Shown: positions 53,194-60,831 of the stretch, one piece after another
Layout: each line of letters begins with the position of its first letter
How positions within the stretch are numbered: position 1 is the stretch's first letter
Source of the DNA: Caldilineaceae bacterium
GTDB lineage: Bacteria; Chloroflexota; Anaerolineae; Caldilineales; Caldilineaceae
Assembly (NCBI GenBank): GCA_019637645.1
Contig: JAHBVH010000001.1
Location: 1-64,000 of the forward strand
Direction of reading: 5' to 3'
DNA length: 64,000 nucleotides
The notes under the pieces: model-generated
Seen by the model: the letters and a program-made list of their open reading frames with translations, nothing else
Told to the model about the DNA's origin: nothing
The model's database searches: none
Translations under genes and position numbers: made by a program

Positions 53194-53258
53194 CCTTGTA
53201 TCCCGTTGGCTCTGTGGTCCCCACAACCGCCAACGAAAGACCTGACAGGTCTTGACCA
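53194..53258. repeat. Structured repeat (copy 2)
   Basis: The block of about 65 bases seen at 38818-38883 recurs here, with the same hairpin CGTTGG...CCAACG and inner TGTGG/CCACA. The G.T pair of copy 1 is A-T here, so pairing is kept. The outer 15-base inverted repeats of copy 1 are not visible. Confidence 0.65.
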
Positions 53259-53311
53259 AGTGCGGAATGTCTACAGCAAAGCCAACGACGGAAGAATGGA
53301 ATCGAAGGAAA

Positions 53312-54682
53312 ATGGCTACTGACATTGTAATGCCGAATATGGGCTTTGATGCGCAATCATCATGCCTGATTGAGTGGCTCAAGCAGCCCGGCGACTCAGT
53401 CAAAAAGGGTGATCTGATTGCCGTCATCGAATCGGACAAGGCGAACGTCGAATTGGAAAGCGTGGCAGCTGGTGTTCTATTGGAACAATTGGTGGTCGCC
53501 GGCGCAGAGGTGCCGGTCGGCGCGGTGATTGCACGGATTGGTGCTCCAGGTGAAAAGCCGACCCCCGCTGCCACACCAGCCGCGCCTGCTCCAACTGCTT
53601 CTACTGTGGCAGTGGAGATTTCGCCCATCGCCCGTAAGTTAGCTGCGGATAGCAATTTGGATCTGAGCCAGGTGCAGGGGAGTGGACCGCGTGGCCGGAT
53701 TATGAAAGAAGATGTAGAAACTGCTCTGGCCGCCCAAAGGGTAACGCCAGCCGTAGCCTACCCAGTAGAAGCCGACGGCGCGCTTTTGGCCTTGCCCAAA
53801 GTGCGCAAAGCAGCACGCGCAGCTGGTATTGACCTCGCCGCTGTCCCCGCGACCGGGACCAATGGTGTAACAACTATGGCGGATCTGCAGGCCTATTTGG
53901 CACGCCAAGCGGCTTCTGCCCAACCTGTGCCCGCCCAGCCCGCGGTGGCGGAAACACCCGCCAAAGCAGCCGCGGCGCGTCCAACAGCGCCTGCTGTGCC
54001 AACCGCACGCGCTGGGGCAACGGCGGTTCCGCTGAGCCGCATTCGCCAGATCATTGGCAAACGGATGGTGGAGAGCAAGCGAGAGGCCCCCCATTTTTAT
54101 GTTACTGGTGAGTTTGACCTGGAAGCCGCGCTCAAGCGTTTGCAGAGCCTGCCGGAGCCACGCCCTGGGTTGAATGATTTAATTCAATATTTGACGGTGC
54201 AGACCTTGCAGCGGGTGCCCGAACTGAACGCAACCTTTGAGGACGAGACGATCTACCAGTACGATGCCGTGAATCTAGCCGTTGCGGTGGCCCGTGACGA
54301 AGGGTTGATTACGCCCGTGCTTCAAGGTGCGCAACGTTTCTCGCTGCAAGGAATGGCACAGGAGGGCAAAGCGCTCATTCAACGGGCCCGCGCCAACCGT
54401 CTCCAACCCGATGACCTGCAAGGCGGCACCTTTACCATTAGCAACCTTGGCATTGTCCGCCAAGTCGATCAATTTGTGGCGATTATTAGCCCACCCCAAG
54501 TCGCTATCCTGGCGGTTGGCACCGTAAAACAGCGGCCTGTCGTCATTGATGGCGGCCTACACATTCGCCATACGGTCCACCTGACCCTGAGTGGCGATCA
54601 CCGCGCTGTTGACGGCGCCCATTTAGGGCGCTTTATGGCATCCTTCCAAACCGAACTCGACAACTTTAGTCAAGGAAAATAG
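53312..54682 (+). CDS. pdhC: Dihydrolipoamide acyltransferase (E2) of a 2-oxoacid dehydrogenase
   Basis: About 456 residues. Lipoyl domain at residues 1-75 with the lipoylated Lys in VIESDKANVELES. Two peripheral-subunit-binding domains follow: SPIARKLAADSNLDLSQVQGSGPRGRIMKEDV (about 107-140) and KVRKAARAAGIDLAAVPATGTNGVTTMADLQAYL (about 166-200). The catalytic domain ends with LSGDHRAVDGAHLGRF. One binding domain is usual, so the second is notable. It belongs to a pyruvate, acetoin or branched-chain oxoacid dehydrogenase complex with the E1 genes downstream; sequence by eye does not decide which. No E3 gene is in the window. GAAGGA precedes ATG 53312. Confidence 0.92.
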   Translation: MATDIVMPNMGFDAQSSCLIEWLKQPGDSVKKGDLIAVIESDKANVELESVAAGVLLEQLVVAGAEVPVGAVIARIGAPGEKPTPAATPAAPAPTASTVAVEISPIARKLAADSNLDLSQVQGSGPRGRIMKEDVETALAAQRVTPAVAYPVEADGALLALPKVRKAARAAGIDLAAVPATGTNGVTTMADLQAYLARQAASAQPVPAQPAVAETPAKAAAARPTAPAVPTARAGATAVPLSRIRQIIGKRMVESKREAPHFYVTGEFDLEAALKRLQSLPEPRPGLNDLIQYLTVQTLQRVPELNATFEDETIYQYDAVNLAVAVARDEGLITPVLQGAQRFSLQGMAQEGKALIQRARANRLQPDDLQGGTFTISNLGIVRQVDQFVAIISPPQVAILAVGTVKQRPVVIDGGLHIRHTVHLTLSGDHRAVDGAHLGRFMASFQTELDNFSQGK

Positions 54683-54684
54683 GA

Positions 54685-54759
54685 CGTGATGCGTGGAACG
54701 TGATACGTGGTTTTCTACGTCAGCTTTTCTGGCTTATGTATCAAGTCGTACGCATCACG
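54685..54759. repeat. Long inverted repeat between E2 and E1 alpha genes
   Basis: CGTGATGCGT (54685-54694) pairs with ACGCATCACG (54750-54759), and inside it TGATAC (54701-54706) with GTATCA (54738-54743). Located between two genes of one operon, it may be an mRNA processing or stability element. Confidence 0.6.
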
Positions 54760-54802
54760 CCTTACGCAGCACAGATCATGCAGCATGAATGACGAGGAGA
54801 TC

Positions 54803-55777
54803 ATGGCACAAGCACTTGATGTAACGACGCGCCAGGAGATGTTACGGCGCATGTTGGAAATCCGCATTACGGAAGAAGAGATCCAAAAGCTCTTCTTACA
54901 AAATATGATTCGCGGCACAACCCATCTCTGTGTGGGTCAAGAAGCCTGCTCGGTGGGGATGGCGCACGCCATGCAAAAGGGAGACACCGTAACCTGTACC
55001 TACCGTGGTCACGGCCATGCCTTGGCCTTAGGGATGACGGTCAAAGCAATGATGGCCGAGATGATGGGCAAGGAGAGCGGTGCGTGTAAGGGCAAAGGCG
55101 GCAGTATGCACATGACCGACAGCGACATTGGGCTGTTGGGGGCCAATGCGATTGTAGGTGCGCAACTGCCCATTGCTGTGGGCGCGGCGCTGACCTACCA
55201 AGTGAAGCAACTATCCCACGTGGCCGTTACCTTCTTTGGCGAAGGTGCAACTAATATCGGCGCTTTTCATGAAGCCCTCAATATGGCATCTATTTGGAAA
55301 TTGCCGGTCATTTTCTGCTGTGAAAACAACAAATATGGGGAATACAGCGCCCAACACAAGACGACGCCCGTCGAAGATATTGCGGTGCGGGCCAAAGCCT
55401 ATAACATACCGGGGATCATTGTGGATGGTCAGGACGCGGAAATCGTCTATGCCGAGGCCAAGGCTGCCTTGGATCGGGCGCGGCGTGGTGAAGGGCCAAC
55501 GCTGATTGAGTTTAAGACCTATCGTTACCGCGGTCATTCGCGTAGTGACACGGCGCCGTATCGCAAGCCGGGTGAGTTGGAAGAGTGGCAGAAGCGCGAT
55601 CCGATTGATATTCTCAAACTCCGTATGATTGCGGCTGGTCAACTCGATGAGACCGAATTTGAGGAGATGAAGGGCGCGGCAGAACAATTGGTCTTTGATG
55701 CCATTGAATATGCCAAGGCTGAAGCGTATCCGCCGGTCGAGGCGCTGTGGGATCATATTTATTACGAAGCAAAATAG
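54803..55777 (+). CDS. pdhA: 2-oxoacid dehydrogenase E1 component, alpha subunit
   Basis: About 324 residues; thiamine-diphosphate-dependent decarboxylase subunit. HLCVGQEACSVGMAHAMQKGDTVTCTYRGHGHALALG gives the conserved entrance, ACKGKGGSMHM the family loop, and GEGATNIGAFHEALNMASIWKLPVIFCCENNKYGEYS the TPP motif with its NN pair. YRYRGHSRSDTAPYR holds the phosphorylation-loop region. The ATG at 54803 has AGGAG five bases upstream; an earlier ATG at 54785 is less likely. It pairs with the beta subunit 87 bases downstream. Confidence 0.93.
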   Translation: MAQALDVTTRQEMLRRMLEIRITEEEIQKLFLQNMIRGTTHLCVGQEACSVGMAHAMQKGDTVTCTYRGHGHALALGMTVKAMMAEMMGKESGACKGKGGSMHMTDSDIGLLGANAIVGAQLPIAVGAALTYQVKQLSHVAVTFFGEGATNIGAFHEALNMASIWKLPVIFCCENNKYGEYSAQHKTTPVEDIAVRAKAYNIPGIIVDGQDAEIVYAEAKAALDRARRGEGPTLIEFKTYRYRGHSRSDTAPYRKPGELEEWQKRDPIDILKLRMIAAGQLDETEFEEMKGAAEQLVFDAIEYAKAEAYPPVEALWDHIYYEAK

Positions 55778-55870
55778 CGACAAGGGACTGGAGACTAGAG
55801 ATTGGAGACCGGTAACGAATCTCCACTCTTCAGCCCCTCGTCGCTAACCAGATAGAAAAGAGTTGTGACC

Positions 55871-56848
55871 ATGACAACCATGACCTACCGCGAGGCGGTC
55901 TGTAAGGCGTTGGCCGATGAACTGCGCGCCGACCCCGATGTGATTTTCTTTGGGGAAGATGTGGCCGAGGCCGGTGGTGTTTTTAAGGTAACACCCGGCC
56001 TCTTTGAAGAGTTTGGACCCAACCGTGTCCGTGATACGCCGATTTCGGAGCAAGCGATTATTGGCGCTACTTTGGGCGCGGCGATCACTGGGTTGCGTCC
56101 CGTGGCCGAGTTGATGTTTGCCGACTTTATTCCTGTGGCAATGGACCAGATTGTCAACCAAATTGCTAAATATCGCTATATGAGTGGCGGCCAGTTTATC
56201 GTGCCACTGACCATCCGGGCGGCGCAAGGGGTGGCTGGCGGCTTTGGTACGCAACACAGCCAGTGTGCTGAATCATGGCTGATGAGCGCGCCAGGGATCA
56301 AGGTGGTATCGCCGGGTACGCCAACCGATGTCTACGGCCTTTTGCGCGGTGCCATTCGGGAAGATAACCCCGTCATTGTGTTGGAGCACAAGGGGCTCTA
56401 CAACATCAGCGAAGATGTCCCGGACAACATCGGGCCGATGGAACTGGGCAAAGCCCAAGTGCGCCGTCAGGGCAAGGATGTCACTGTCGTTGCCATTCAA
56501 TTGATGATGCATCGTGCCTTAGAAGCCGCCGAAGCGCTGGCGAAAGAGGGCATTGATGTGGAGGTAATTGATCTACGCAGCATGGTGCCGCTGGACGAGG
56601 AAACCATCTTGGCCTCTATTGCCAAAACAAACCGGCTGGTGATTGTGGAAGAAGCACCCCACGGCGCGGGCTGGGGGGGCGATATTGTGTCCCTGGCCGC
56701 GGACAAGGGCATTTACTACTTGGATGCGCCAGTCAAGCGGGTCAATATGGGCGGGGCTTTGGTTGCTTATAGCCCACCGCTAGAAGATGCGTCGATCCCC
56801 AATGTGGGACGCATTAGCCAGGCTATCCGTGAGGTCGTCGCGGCGTAA
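55871..56848 (+). CDS. pdhB: 2-oxoacid dehydrogenase E1 component, beta subunit
   Basis: About 325 residues. TYREAVCKALADELRADPDVIFFGEDVAEAGGVFKVTPGLFEEFG is the typical beginning, with the Glu that activates TPP in PISEQAIIGATLGAAITGLRPVAEL. The C-terminal transketolase domain (KDVTVVAIQLMMHRALEAAEALAKEGIDVEVIDLRSMVPLD) ends the protein. Starts at GTG 55865, ATG 55871 and ATG 55880 are all possible; AAGAG lies upstream. Gene order E2, E1 alpha, E1 beta differs from the more common alpha, beta, E2. Confidence 0.93.
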   Translation: MTTMTYREAVCKALADELRADPDVIFFGEDVAEAGGVFKVTPGLFEEFGPNRVRDTPISEQAIIGATLGAAITGLRPVAELMFADFIPVAMDQIVNQIAKYRYMSGGQFIVPLTIRAAQGVAGGFGTQHSQCAESWLMSAPGIKVVSPGTPTDVYGLLRGAIREDNPVIVLEHKGLYNISEDVPDNIGPMELGKAQVRRQGKDVTVVAIQLMMHRALEAAEALAKEGIDVEVIDLRSMVPLDEETILASIAKTNRLVIVEEAPHGAGWGGDIVSLAADKGIYYLDAPVKRVNMGGALVAYSPPLEDASIPNVGRISQAIREVVAA

Positions 56849-56932
56849 TCCGTCCTCTAGAAACCTGGCAGGTTCTGCAAATCTCTCAGATTTAGGGCTG
56901 CAACTCCCGATCGATGCTTATAGACAACCCAT

Positions 56933-56988
56933 TTAAAAGTCGCACTTTTGAGGCTGTTTTTACACGAGAGCGATTGTGCGACTTTTAA
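56933..56988. terminator. Hairpin between pdhB and the antitoxin gene
   Basis: Thirteen-base stem TTAAAAGTCGCAC / GTGCGACTTTTAA with a 30-base loop, between convergent genes. AT-rich ends on both sides fit termination in either direction. Confidence 0.65.
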
Positions 56989-57000
56989 GGGGGTTATCTA

Positions 57001-57384
57001 TTAGTTCGCCGGACTGACCTCTGTTTCTTCGGTACGAATATTCTGGATCGCTTTGCGTAGCGCTTGATCCTGGAATGCATCTGCCAAAAATTCCAGCCGG
57101 TCGAGAAAGCCTGTTTCTTCTAAAATGACGATATTGCGCGCCTCCACTTCCCGCATAAAGCGATGATAAGAAACACCTGCCAGGGTTGAGCCAGCGCGTA
57201 AGTCTACTTGGCGACGCATATAAGCAAGAAGGGCTTGTTCTAGTTTTTCAGCCCGAATGCCTTCGATGATCCATTTTTTCATCAAGGCTGCTTCTGATAA
57301 TGCCGTTTTTTCGCTGAGTTGGCCTAGTTCTTTGGCTTCATCGGGAGCCAATCTGATCGATTTTGTAATAGCAGTCTGCCCCAT
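57001..57384 (-). CDS. Putative antitoxin, ribbon-helix-helix with UPF0175-like part
   Basis: A 127-residue protein. The start KSIRLAPDEAKELGQLSEKTALSEAALMKKWIIEGIRAEKLEQALLAYMRR looks like a ribbon-helix-helix DNA-binding segment. The middle (VDLRAGSTLAGVSYHRFMREVEARNIVIL) resembles UPF0175 antitoxins, where a second helical hairpin selects the toxin. It begins two bases after the stop of a PIN-like toxin gene. I infer a type II toxin-antitoxin pair, with the antitoxin as second gene, the reverse of the usual order. Confidence 0.75.
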   Translation of the reverse strand: MGQTAITKSIRLAPDEAKELGQLSEKTALSEAALMKKWIIEGIRAEKLEQALLAYMRRQVDLRAGSTLAGVSYHRFMREVEARNIVILEETGFLDRLEFLADAFQDQALRKAIQNIRTEETEVSPAN

Positions 57385-57386
57385 AA

Positions 57387-57893
57387 TTATTCCCCTCTTT
57401 GCTCCCTTACTCTTTTCAACACTTCCTGGGCACGAACAATCAACTGTTTACCTGTAGTTGGCCTAAGTCGTTCAAGATAACCTTCTGCGGCGGCTGCCGT
57501 AACCTTCCCCTGCGAATAGAGAAAAACGCAGAAATCTGGAACACAGACGCAATGAATTTCTAGTGATTCTGCAAAGAGCAGCGGACGTTGATCGTTAATG
57601 AGCAAGATCCATTGTTGCTCACGGGCTAAAGCAATCGCGGCTGCTTCACCAAGGCCGTATAGGGACAATGTGTTCTGGGGTTCGGCTTGTTGTAAACGTC
57701 CGTCCTCTTCAAAAACTGTAAAAAGCATTGCCTGCGGATAAATTAAAGCTGTCTCATTGGGATCGGTCGTAATAATTTCGTCTTTAACTACTCTGCAATA
57801 ATAAACACGAAAAAAGCTGAATAGGTAGGCTGTGATACCAACGTCAGCGGCTCGGTTCCAGAAGGACGTGTCAAGTGATGCGTTTAGAAGCAT
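57387..57893 (-). CDS. PIN-like toxin (DUF3368-type)
   Basis: About 168 residues. The PIN-like core is MLLNASLDTSFWNRAADVGITAYL with the first acidic residue, VVKDEIITT, then the DUF3368-like stretch LYGLGEAAAIALAREQQWILLINDQRPLLFAESLEIHCVCV with acidic Glu and Asp, and a last helix GYLERLRP. Such proteins are RNases. I place the start at ATG 57893. The frame runs upstream to 58037 across the predicted promoter and the ssrA terminator, which cannot be coding. Promoter spacing implies an mRNA with almost no leader. Confidence 0.75.
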   Translation of the reverse strand: MLLNASLDTSFWNRAADVGITAYLFSFFRVYYCRVVKDEIITTDPNETALIYPQAMLFTVFEEDGRLQQAEPQNTLSLYGLGEAAAIALAREQQWILLINDQRPLLFAESLEIHCVCVPDFCVFLYSQGKVTAAAAEGYLERLRPTTGKQLIVRAQEVLKRVREQRGE

Positions 57894-57902
57894 AATGATG
57901 CT

Positions 57903-57931
57903 ATTGTAGATGTTTTTGTGCGGCTTGTCAA
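57903..57931 (-). promoter_or_regulatory. Predicted promoter of the PIN toxin gene
   Basis: Minus strand TTGACA, 17 bases, TACAAT. Transcription should start near 57896, about three bases before the ATG at 57893, so the toxin mRNA would be nearly leaderless. Confidence 0.7.
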
Positions 57932-57960
57932 TCGAGCGTTTAGGCAGGTTTGCCGTCAAA

Positions 57961-57997
57961 ATAAAAATGACCTGGATGAAATCCAGGTCATTTTTAT
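57961..57997 (-). terminator. Terminator of ssrA
   Basis: Seventeen-base perfect stem (57961-57977 with 57981-57997) closed by GAA: GACCTGGAT / ATCCAGGTC with long A and T flanks, directly after the tmRNA 3' end. Confidence 0.88.
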
Positions 57998-58001
57998 AAG
58001 G

Positions 58002-58410
58002 TGGAGATGGCGGGAGTTGAACCCGCGTCCGAAACATTTGTACAGAGACGTCTACAGGTTTAGTCGCACATTTGTTGTTTCGCTAGGCGGACTCCGGACG
58101 ACAGGATTCCTTTGCCTAGCTAGCCGAGGTTATTTCGGGCGGCCGTATCGGCGTCTAGCCGCCCTAGCTACGCAATGTATGTCGACTTTCACGGAACTTG
58201 CGAGCAGCATTGCCGTGGGTCGTGACCCTGGTTAGAGGGTCAGGTCTCCAAACCTAGATTAGGCTGCAACCGCCATAGGGGCGCTAGCGAAACCGAAGTT
58301 GAAGGATTTGCCTGTGTTGGCATTTATAGGTTTTGCGTCTTTTTACGTAGCCACACGCTCTACGACCTGCAATCAAAGTACTTCCTGCCCCGTCGAAGCC
58401 GGACATCCCC
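58002..58410 (-). ncRNA. ssrA: Transfer-messenger RNA
   Basis: tmRNA rescues stalled ribosomes. The 5' end GGGGATG pairs with CATCTCC at the 3' end to make the acceptor stem. GGCTTCGACGGG near the 5' end and GGTTCAACTCCCGCC near the 3' end are the conserved tRNA-like parts, and the discriminator is A. CCA is not encoded (CCT follows). The tag frame begins with GCC at 58321 and stops with TAA at 58259-58261, encoding ANTGKSFNFG then FASAPMAVAA, 20 residues. Several GC-rich pseudoknot-like blocks lie between the tag and the 3' end. Length is about 409 bases, all in one piece. Confidence 0.95.
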
Positions 58411-58425
58411 TTGACTGACAAAATA

Positions 58426-58454
58426 AGTATAGCACATCGGTTCGTCCTTGTAAA
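58426..58454 (-). promoter_or_regulatory. Predicted promoter of ssrA
   Basis: Minus strand TTTACA, 17 bases, TATACT. Transcription would start near 58419, nine bases before the mature 5' end, leaving a short leader for RNase P to remove. Confidence 0.75.
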
Positions 58455-58565
58455 GCACGAAATTGTTGGCATTTTGTTGGTAATACATTAGCGACGAGAA
58501 CGTAAAGCAGCGCCGCCCGAAGGCCACACCGGCTAGCGCAAGCTGCGCTCAAGCGCACCGGGATG

Positions 58566-58624
58566 ATAGACCGCTTGAGCGGGCGTTGTTCACTAGCCTG
58601 GCGTTTCAGCGCCGGGCGGTCTAT
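58566..58624 (-). terminator. Inverted repeat overlapping the sfsA stop
   Basis: ATAGACCGC (58566-58574) pairs with GCGGTCTAT (58616-58624) around a GC-rich core. It covers the sfsA stop codon. The core shares TCAGCGCCGGGCG with the spacer at 44065. Confidence 0.5.
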
Positions 58625-59361
58625 TCCCCCACCGCCAGAGCCACCGGAATGTGCCGTTCTAACGTAACCTGCTCCAGGGTCAGTAGACAAGTATAAGCGT
58701 AGATTGCAACGCCGGCAGCTTGGGCGGCAACGAGGGCATAGCCAAACGCGGGATCGCTGCTCCATTGGGGGCGCAGCAAGTCGGCATCAGGGCGTTGGAT
58801 GATAAAGACAACCGCGGTGCGGACACCGCTTTGGGCGAGCTCGGCCAGCTCAAGCACGTGGCGACGGCCACGGGCGGTGACGGCATCGGGGAAACGGGCG
58901 CACCGCTCTTCGACCAAAGTGGCTGATTTGACTTCGATCCAGCAGGGCTGACCCGCGGCGTCGATCAAGCGGTAGTCGATGCGGCTATGAACGCCACCAT
59001 CAGGCGGCGGTTGGGGGAGGGGAACTTCCCGTTGCATGCTTTGGTAGCCACGGAAGGGATCAAAGAAGCCGCTTTCCAGCCCCTCTTGGAAAATTTGATT
59101 GGGAATCCGGGTATCCAAACTCACCAATTGACCATGGTCGGGATGTGCCACAAAGCGCAGATCATAGGCGGTCTTACGCAGCGTATGGCTGGCGGGACTC
59201 AGGTGGACGGTCACGCCGGGAATTAATAGTTCGCGCAGCCGACCCGGATCAGGGCAATGGGCATGAATAACTTGGTTAGATTCGTGTAGTTGTGCGACAA
59301 TGCGGTAGCGGTTGGGGCGTTCTAGGAAGGTCGCCGGTTGGGTTGTAAACGGAAAGTGCAT
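58621..59361 (-). CDS. sfsA: SfsA-family DNA/RNA-binding nuclease-like protein
   Basis: A 246-residue SfsA-family protein, first linked to sugar fermentation control and now viewed as a PD-(D/E)XK nuclease fold. The OB-like N-terminal part reads FLERPNRYRIVAQLHESNQVIHAHCPDPGRLRELLIPGVTVHLSP. The nuclease core has SRIDYRLIDAAGQPCWIEVKSATLVEERCARFPDAVTARGRRHVLEL, giving D...E-x-K, then AVVFIIQRPDADLLRPQWSSDPAFGYAL. Length is normal. It lies upstream of ssrA on the same strand. Confidence 0.93.
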   Translation of the reverse strand: MHFPFTTQPATFLERPNRYRIVAQLHESNQVIHAHCPDPGRLRELLIPGVTVHLSPASHTLRKTAYDLRFVAHPDHGQLVSLDTRIPNQIFQEGLESGFFDPFRGYQSMQREVPLPQPPPDGGVHSRIDYRLIDAAGQPCWIEVKSATLVEERCARFPDAVTARGRRHVLELAELAQSGVRTAVVFIIQRPDADLLRPQWSSDPAFGYALVAAQAAGVAIYAYTCLLTLEQVTLERHIPVALAVGE

Positions 59362-59415
59362 GGTAATTGATGTAGTGGGTGATTCGCAGTTTTGTGATTA
59401 GGGTTGGCCGAACCA

Positions 59416-60735
59416 TCAGTGATTTTGCCAGTCGGCCAGAAGCGCGTCGAGTTCGGCTGCTGATGTGATTCCCCGTACAACCTGGAGGAAGGTCTGTAAA
59501 TTTGGCGTCAACGTTCGTAACGCTTCCAACTTAGGGCCAATCGGGCTGGTGCTGGCGGGGCTGGTGCCATAGCTGCCATGAAAGGCAAAGTAGGCTTGGT
59601 TGAGCACTCGCAGCGGATAGCCATGATCGACAAAGTAAAGCCGTCGCGCTTCCATATAGCGTTCGGCAGCTTCTACCTCGCCTTGCGCTAATAAATCATC
59701 GACTTGTACGCGCGTGGTGCGCATTTCGGCGTCAAAGTCAAAGGTCGGTGGTTCGGTGGGCGCTGTCGGTTGGGTTGGCACGTCACTGGTGGGTGGCGGA
59801 ACTTGGTCGGGATAGAAGGTGCGCAAGGCCCGGTCGCCAATTTCGTTGCCCACAATCTCGGCCACAGTTTCGTTGATGGTGGTCAAGTCGGCGCTGGCCA
59901 GATAATGCATGCCCAAGGGAAAAAGGGTGAGATAGTTGTGGCACCATTCATGGGCGACCGTACTTAAAATCCAGGCAAGACTAGCCCGGTCAATCACCAT
60001 TGTGGGAAAAGCCCCGAGCCCGCCAATATTCGTAATATAGGCGCTGCTGTTGTACTGGGCCCGATACGCGGCTTCGCTTTGCTCGATGGTGTCGATACTC
60101 ATTTCGGCATCCAGCATCTGGCTATAGATCGTGGTGATCCGATTGCGTGGGCTGACCACGAGTTTGCGGGGCGGTTCCACAAAGGTAAATTGGACGGGGG
60201 GAAAGGCAAGGTTGGCCCATTCTAGCCCCGCTAGTTGTAATTCGTGGGCAATCTGGCGCTCAATGATCTGCTCGACCGTGGGCCGCTGTTGCTGTTGCTG
60301 GACGCGGAGCATCGTTACTGCTTGTTGGCTTTCCTTGATTTCTGGCGTGGCTTGATGATGATTTTCGACAAAGCGGCGGTTGATGTCGCTTTCGAGTTGG
60401 CGAATCTGTTGCGCCCGTGCCAAATACTCCTGAACCAAGCTGATCGATTCGGGATAGGTAAGGCCATAGGCCGGTTGGTTGAGCAACGCCCGTAACTTGG
60501 CCGCCACAGCTTCTACCTCCCAGCTTAGGAGGTCAAAGTTCCAGCCGGTGACGATCATGGCCATGCCGCGCTGGCGTGCTTCTGTGGCGGTGAGTGTACT
60601 GCCGCCACTGAGACAAAGGACAAGCGCAAAGGTGAGTAGATAGAAAAGGAGCCGACGCAGCCGTCCCCAATGCCAGGTTGATGGCATTGGGGATAGGGAT
60701 TGGATTGAATTGCGTTGGGTTTGTTCAATATCCAT
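59416..60735 (-). CDS. Membrane-anchored or secreted zinc metalloprotease (putative)
   Basis: A 439-residue protein that I cannot place in a named family. Residues about 28-48 (LRRLLFYLLTFALVLCLSGG) form a signal or anchor. A helical region with many Gln (REQLESDINRRFVENHHQATPEIKESQQAVTMLRVQQQQQRP) follows to residue 160. The zinc motif is ILSTVAHEWCHNYLTLFPLG, with a likely third ligand in INETVAEIVGNEIGDRAL. The C-terminal part has EAERYMEARRLYFVDHGYPLRVLNQAYFAFHGSYG. HExxH plus a later E-x-x-x-E is the gluzincin layout. It is divergent from add. Confidence 0.8.
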   Translation of the reverse strand: MDIEQTQRNSIQSLSPMPSTWHWGRLRRLLFYLLTFALVLCLSGGSTLTATEARQRGMAMIVTGWNFDLLSWEVEAVAAKLRALLNQPAYGLTYPESISLVQEYLARAQQIRQLESDINRRFVENHHQATPEIKESQQAVTMLRVQQQQQRPTVEQIIERQIAHELQLAGLEWANLAFPPVQFTFVEPPRKLVVSPRNRITTIYSQMLDAEMSIDTIEQSEAAYRAQYNSSAYITNIGGLGAFPTMVIDRASLAWILSTVAHEWCHNYLTLFPLGMHYLASADLTTINETVAEIVGNEIGDRALRTFYPDQVPPPTSDVPTQPTAPTEPPTFDFDAEMRTTRVQVDDLLAQGEVEAAERYMEARRLYFVDHGYPLRVLNQAYFAFHGSYGTSPASTSPIGPKLEALRTLTPNLQTFLQVVRGITSAAELDALLADWQNH

Positions 60736-60831
60736 GAATTCGGTTAGAATCTCGAAAATAAGTAACGTCCGCTTACTTTATCATCGTTCGCATTATTTGC
60801 GCTAATAAAACCTGGTTAGACCATCATTCCT

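Noticed and set aside
57894..58037. Upstream extension of the PIN toxin frame
   Set aside because: It would cover the toxin promoter, the ssrA terminator and the tmRNA 3' end.
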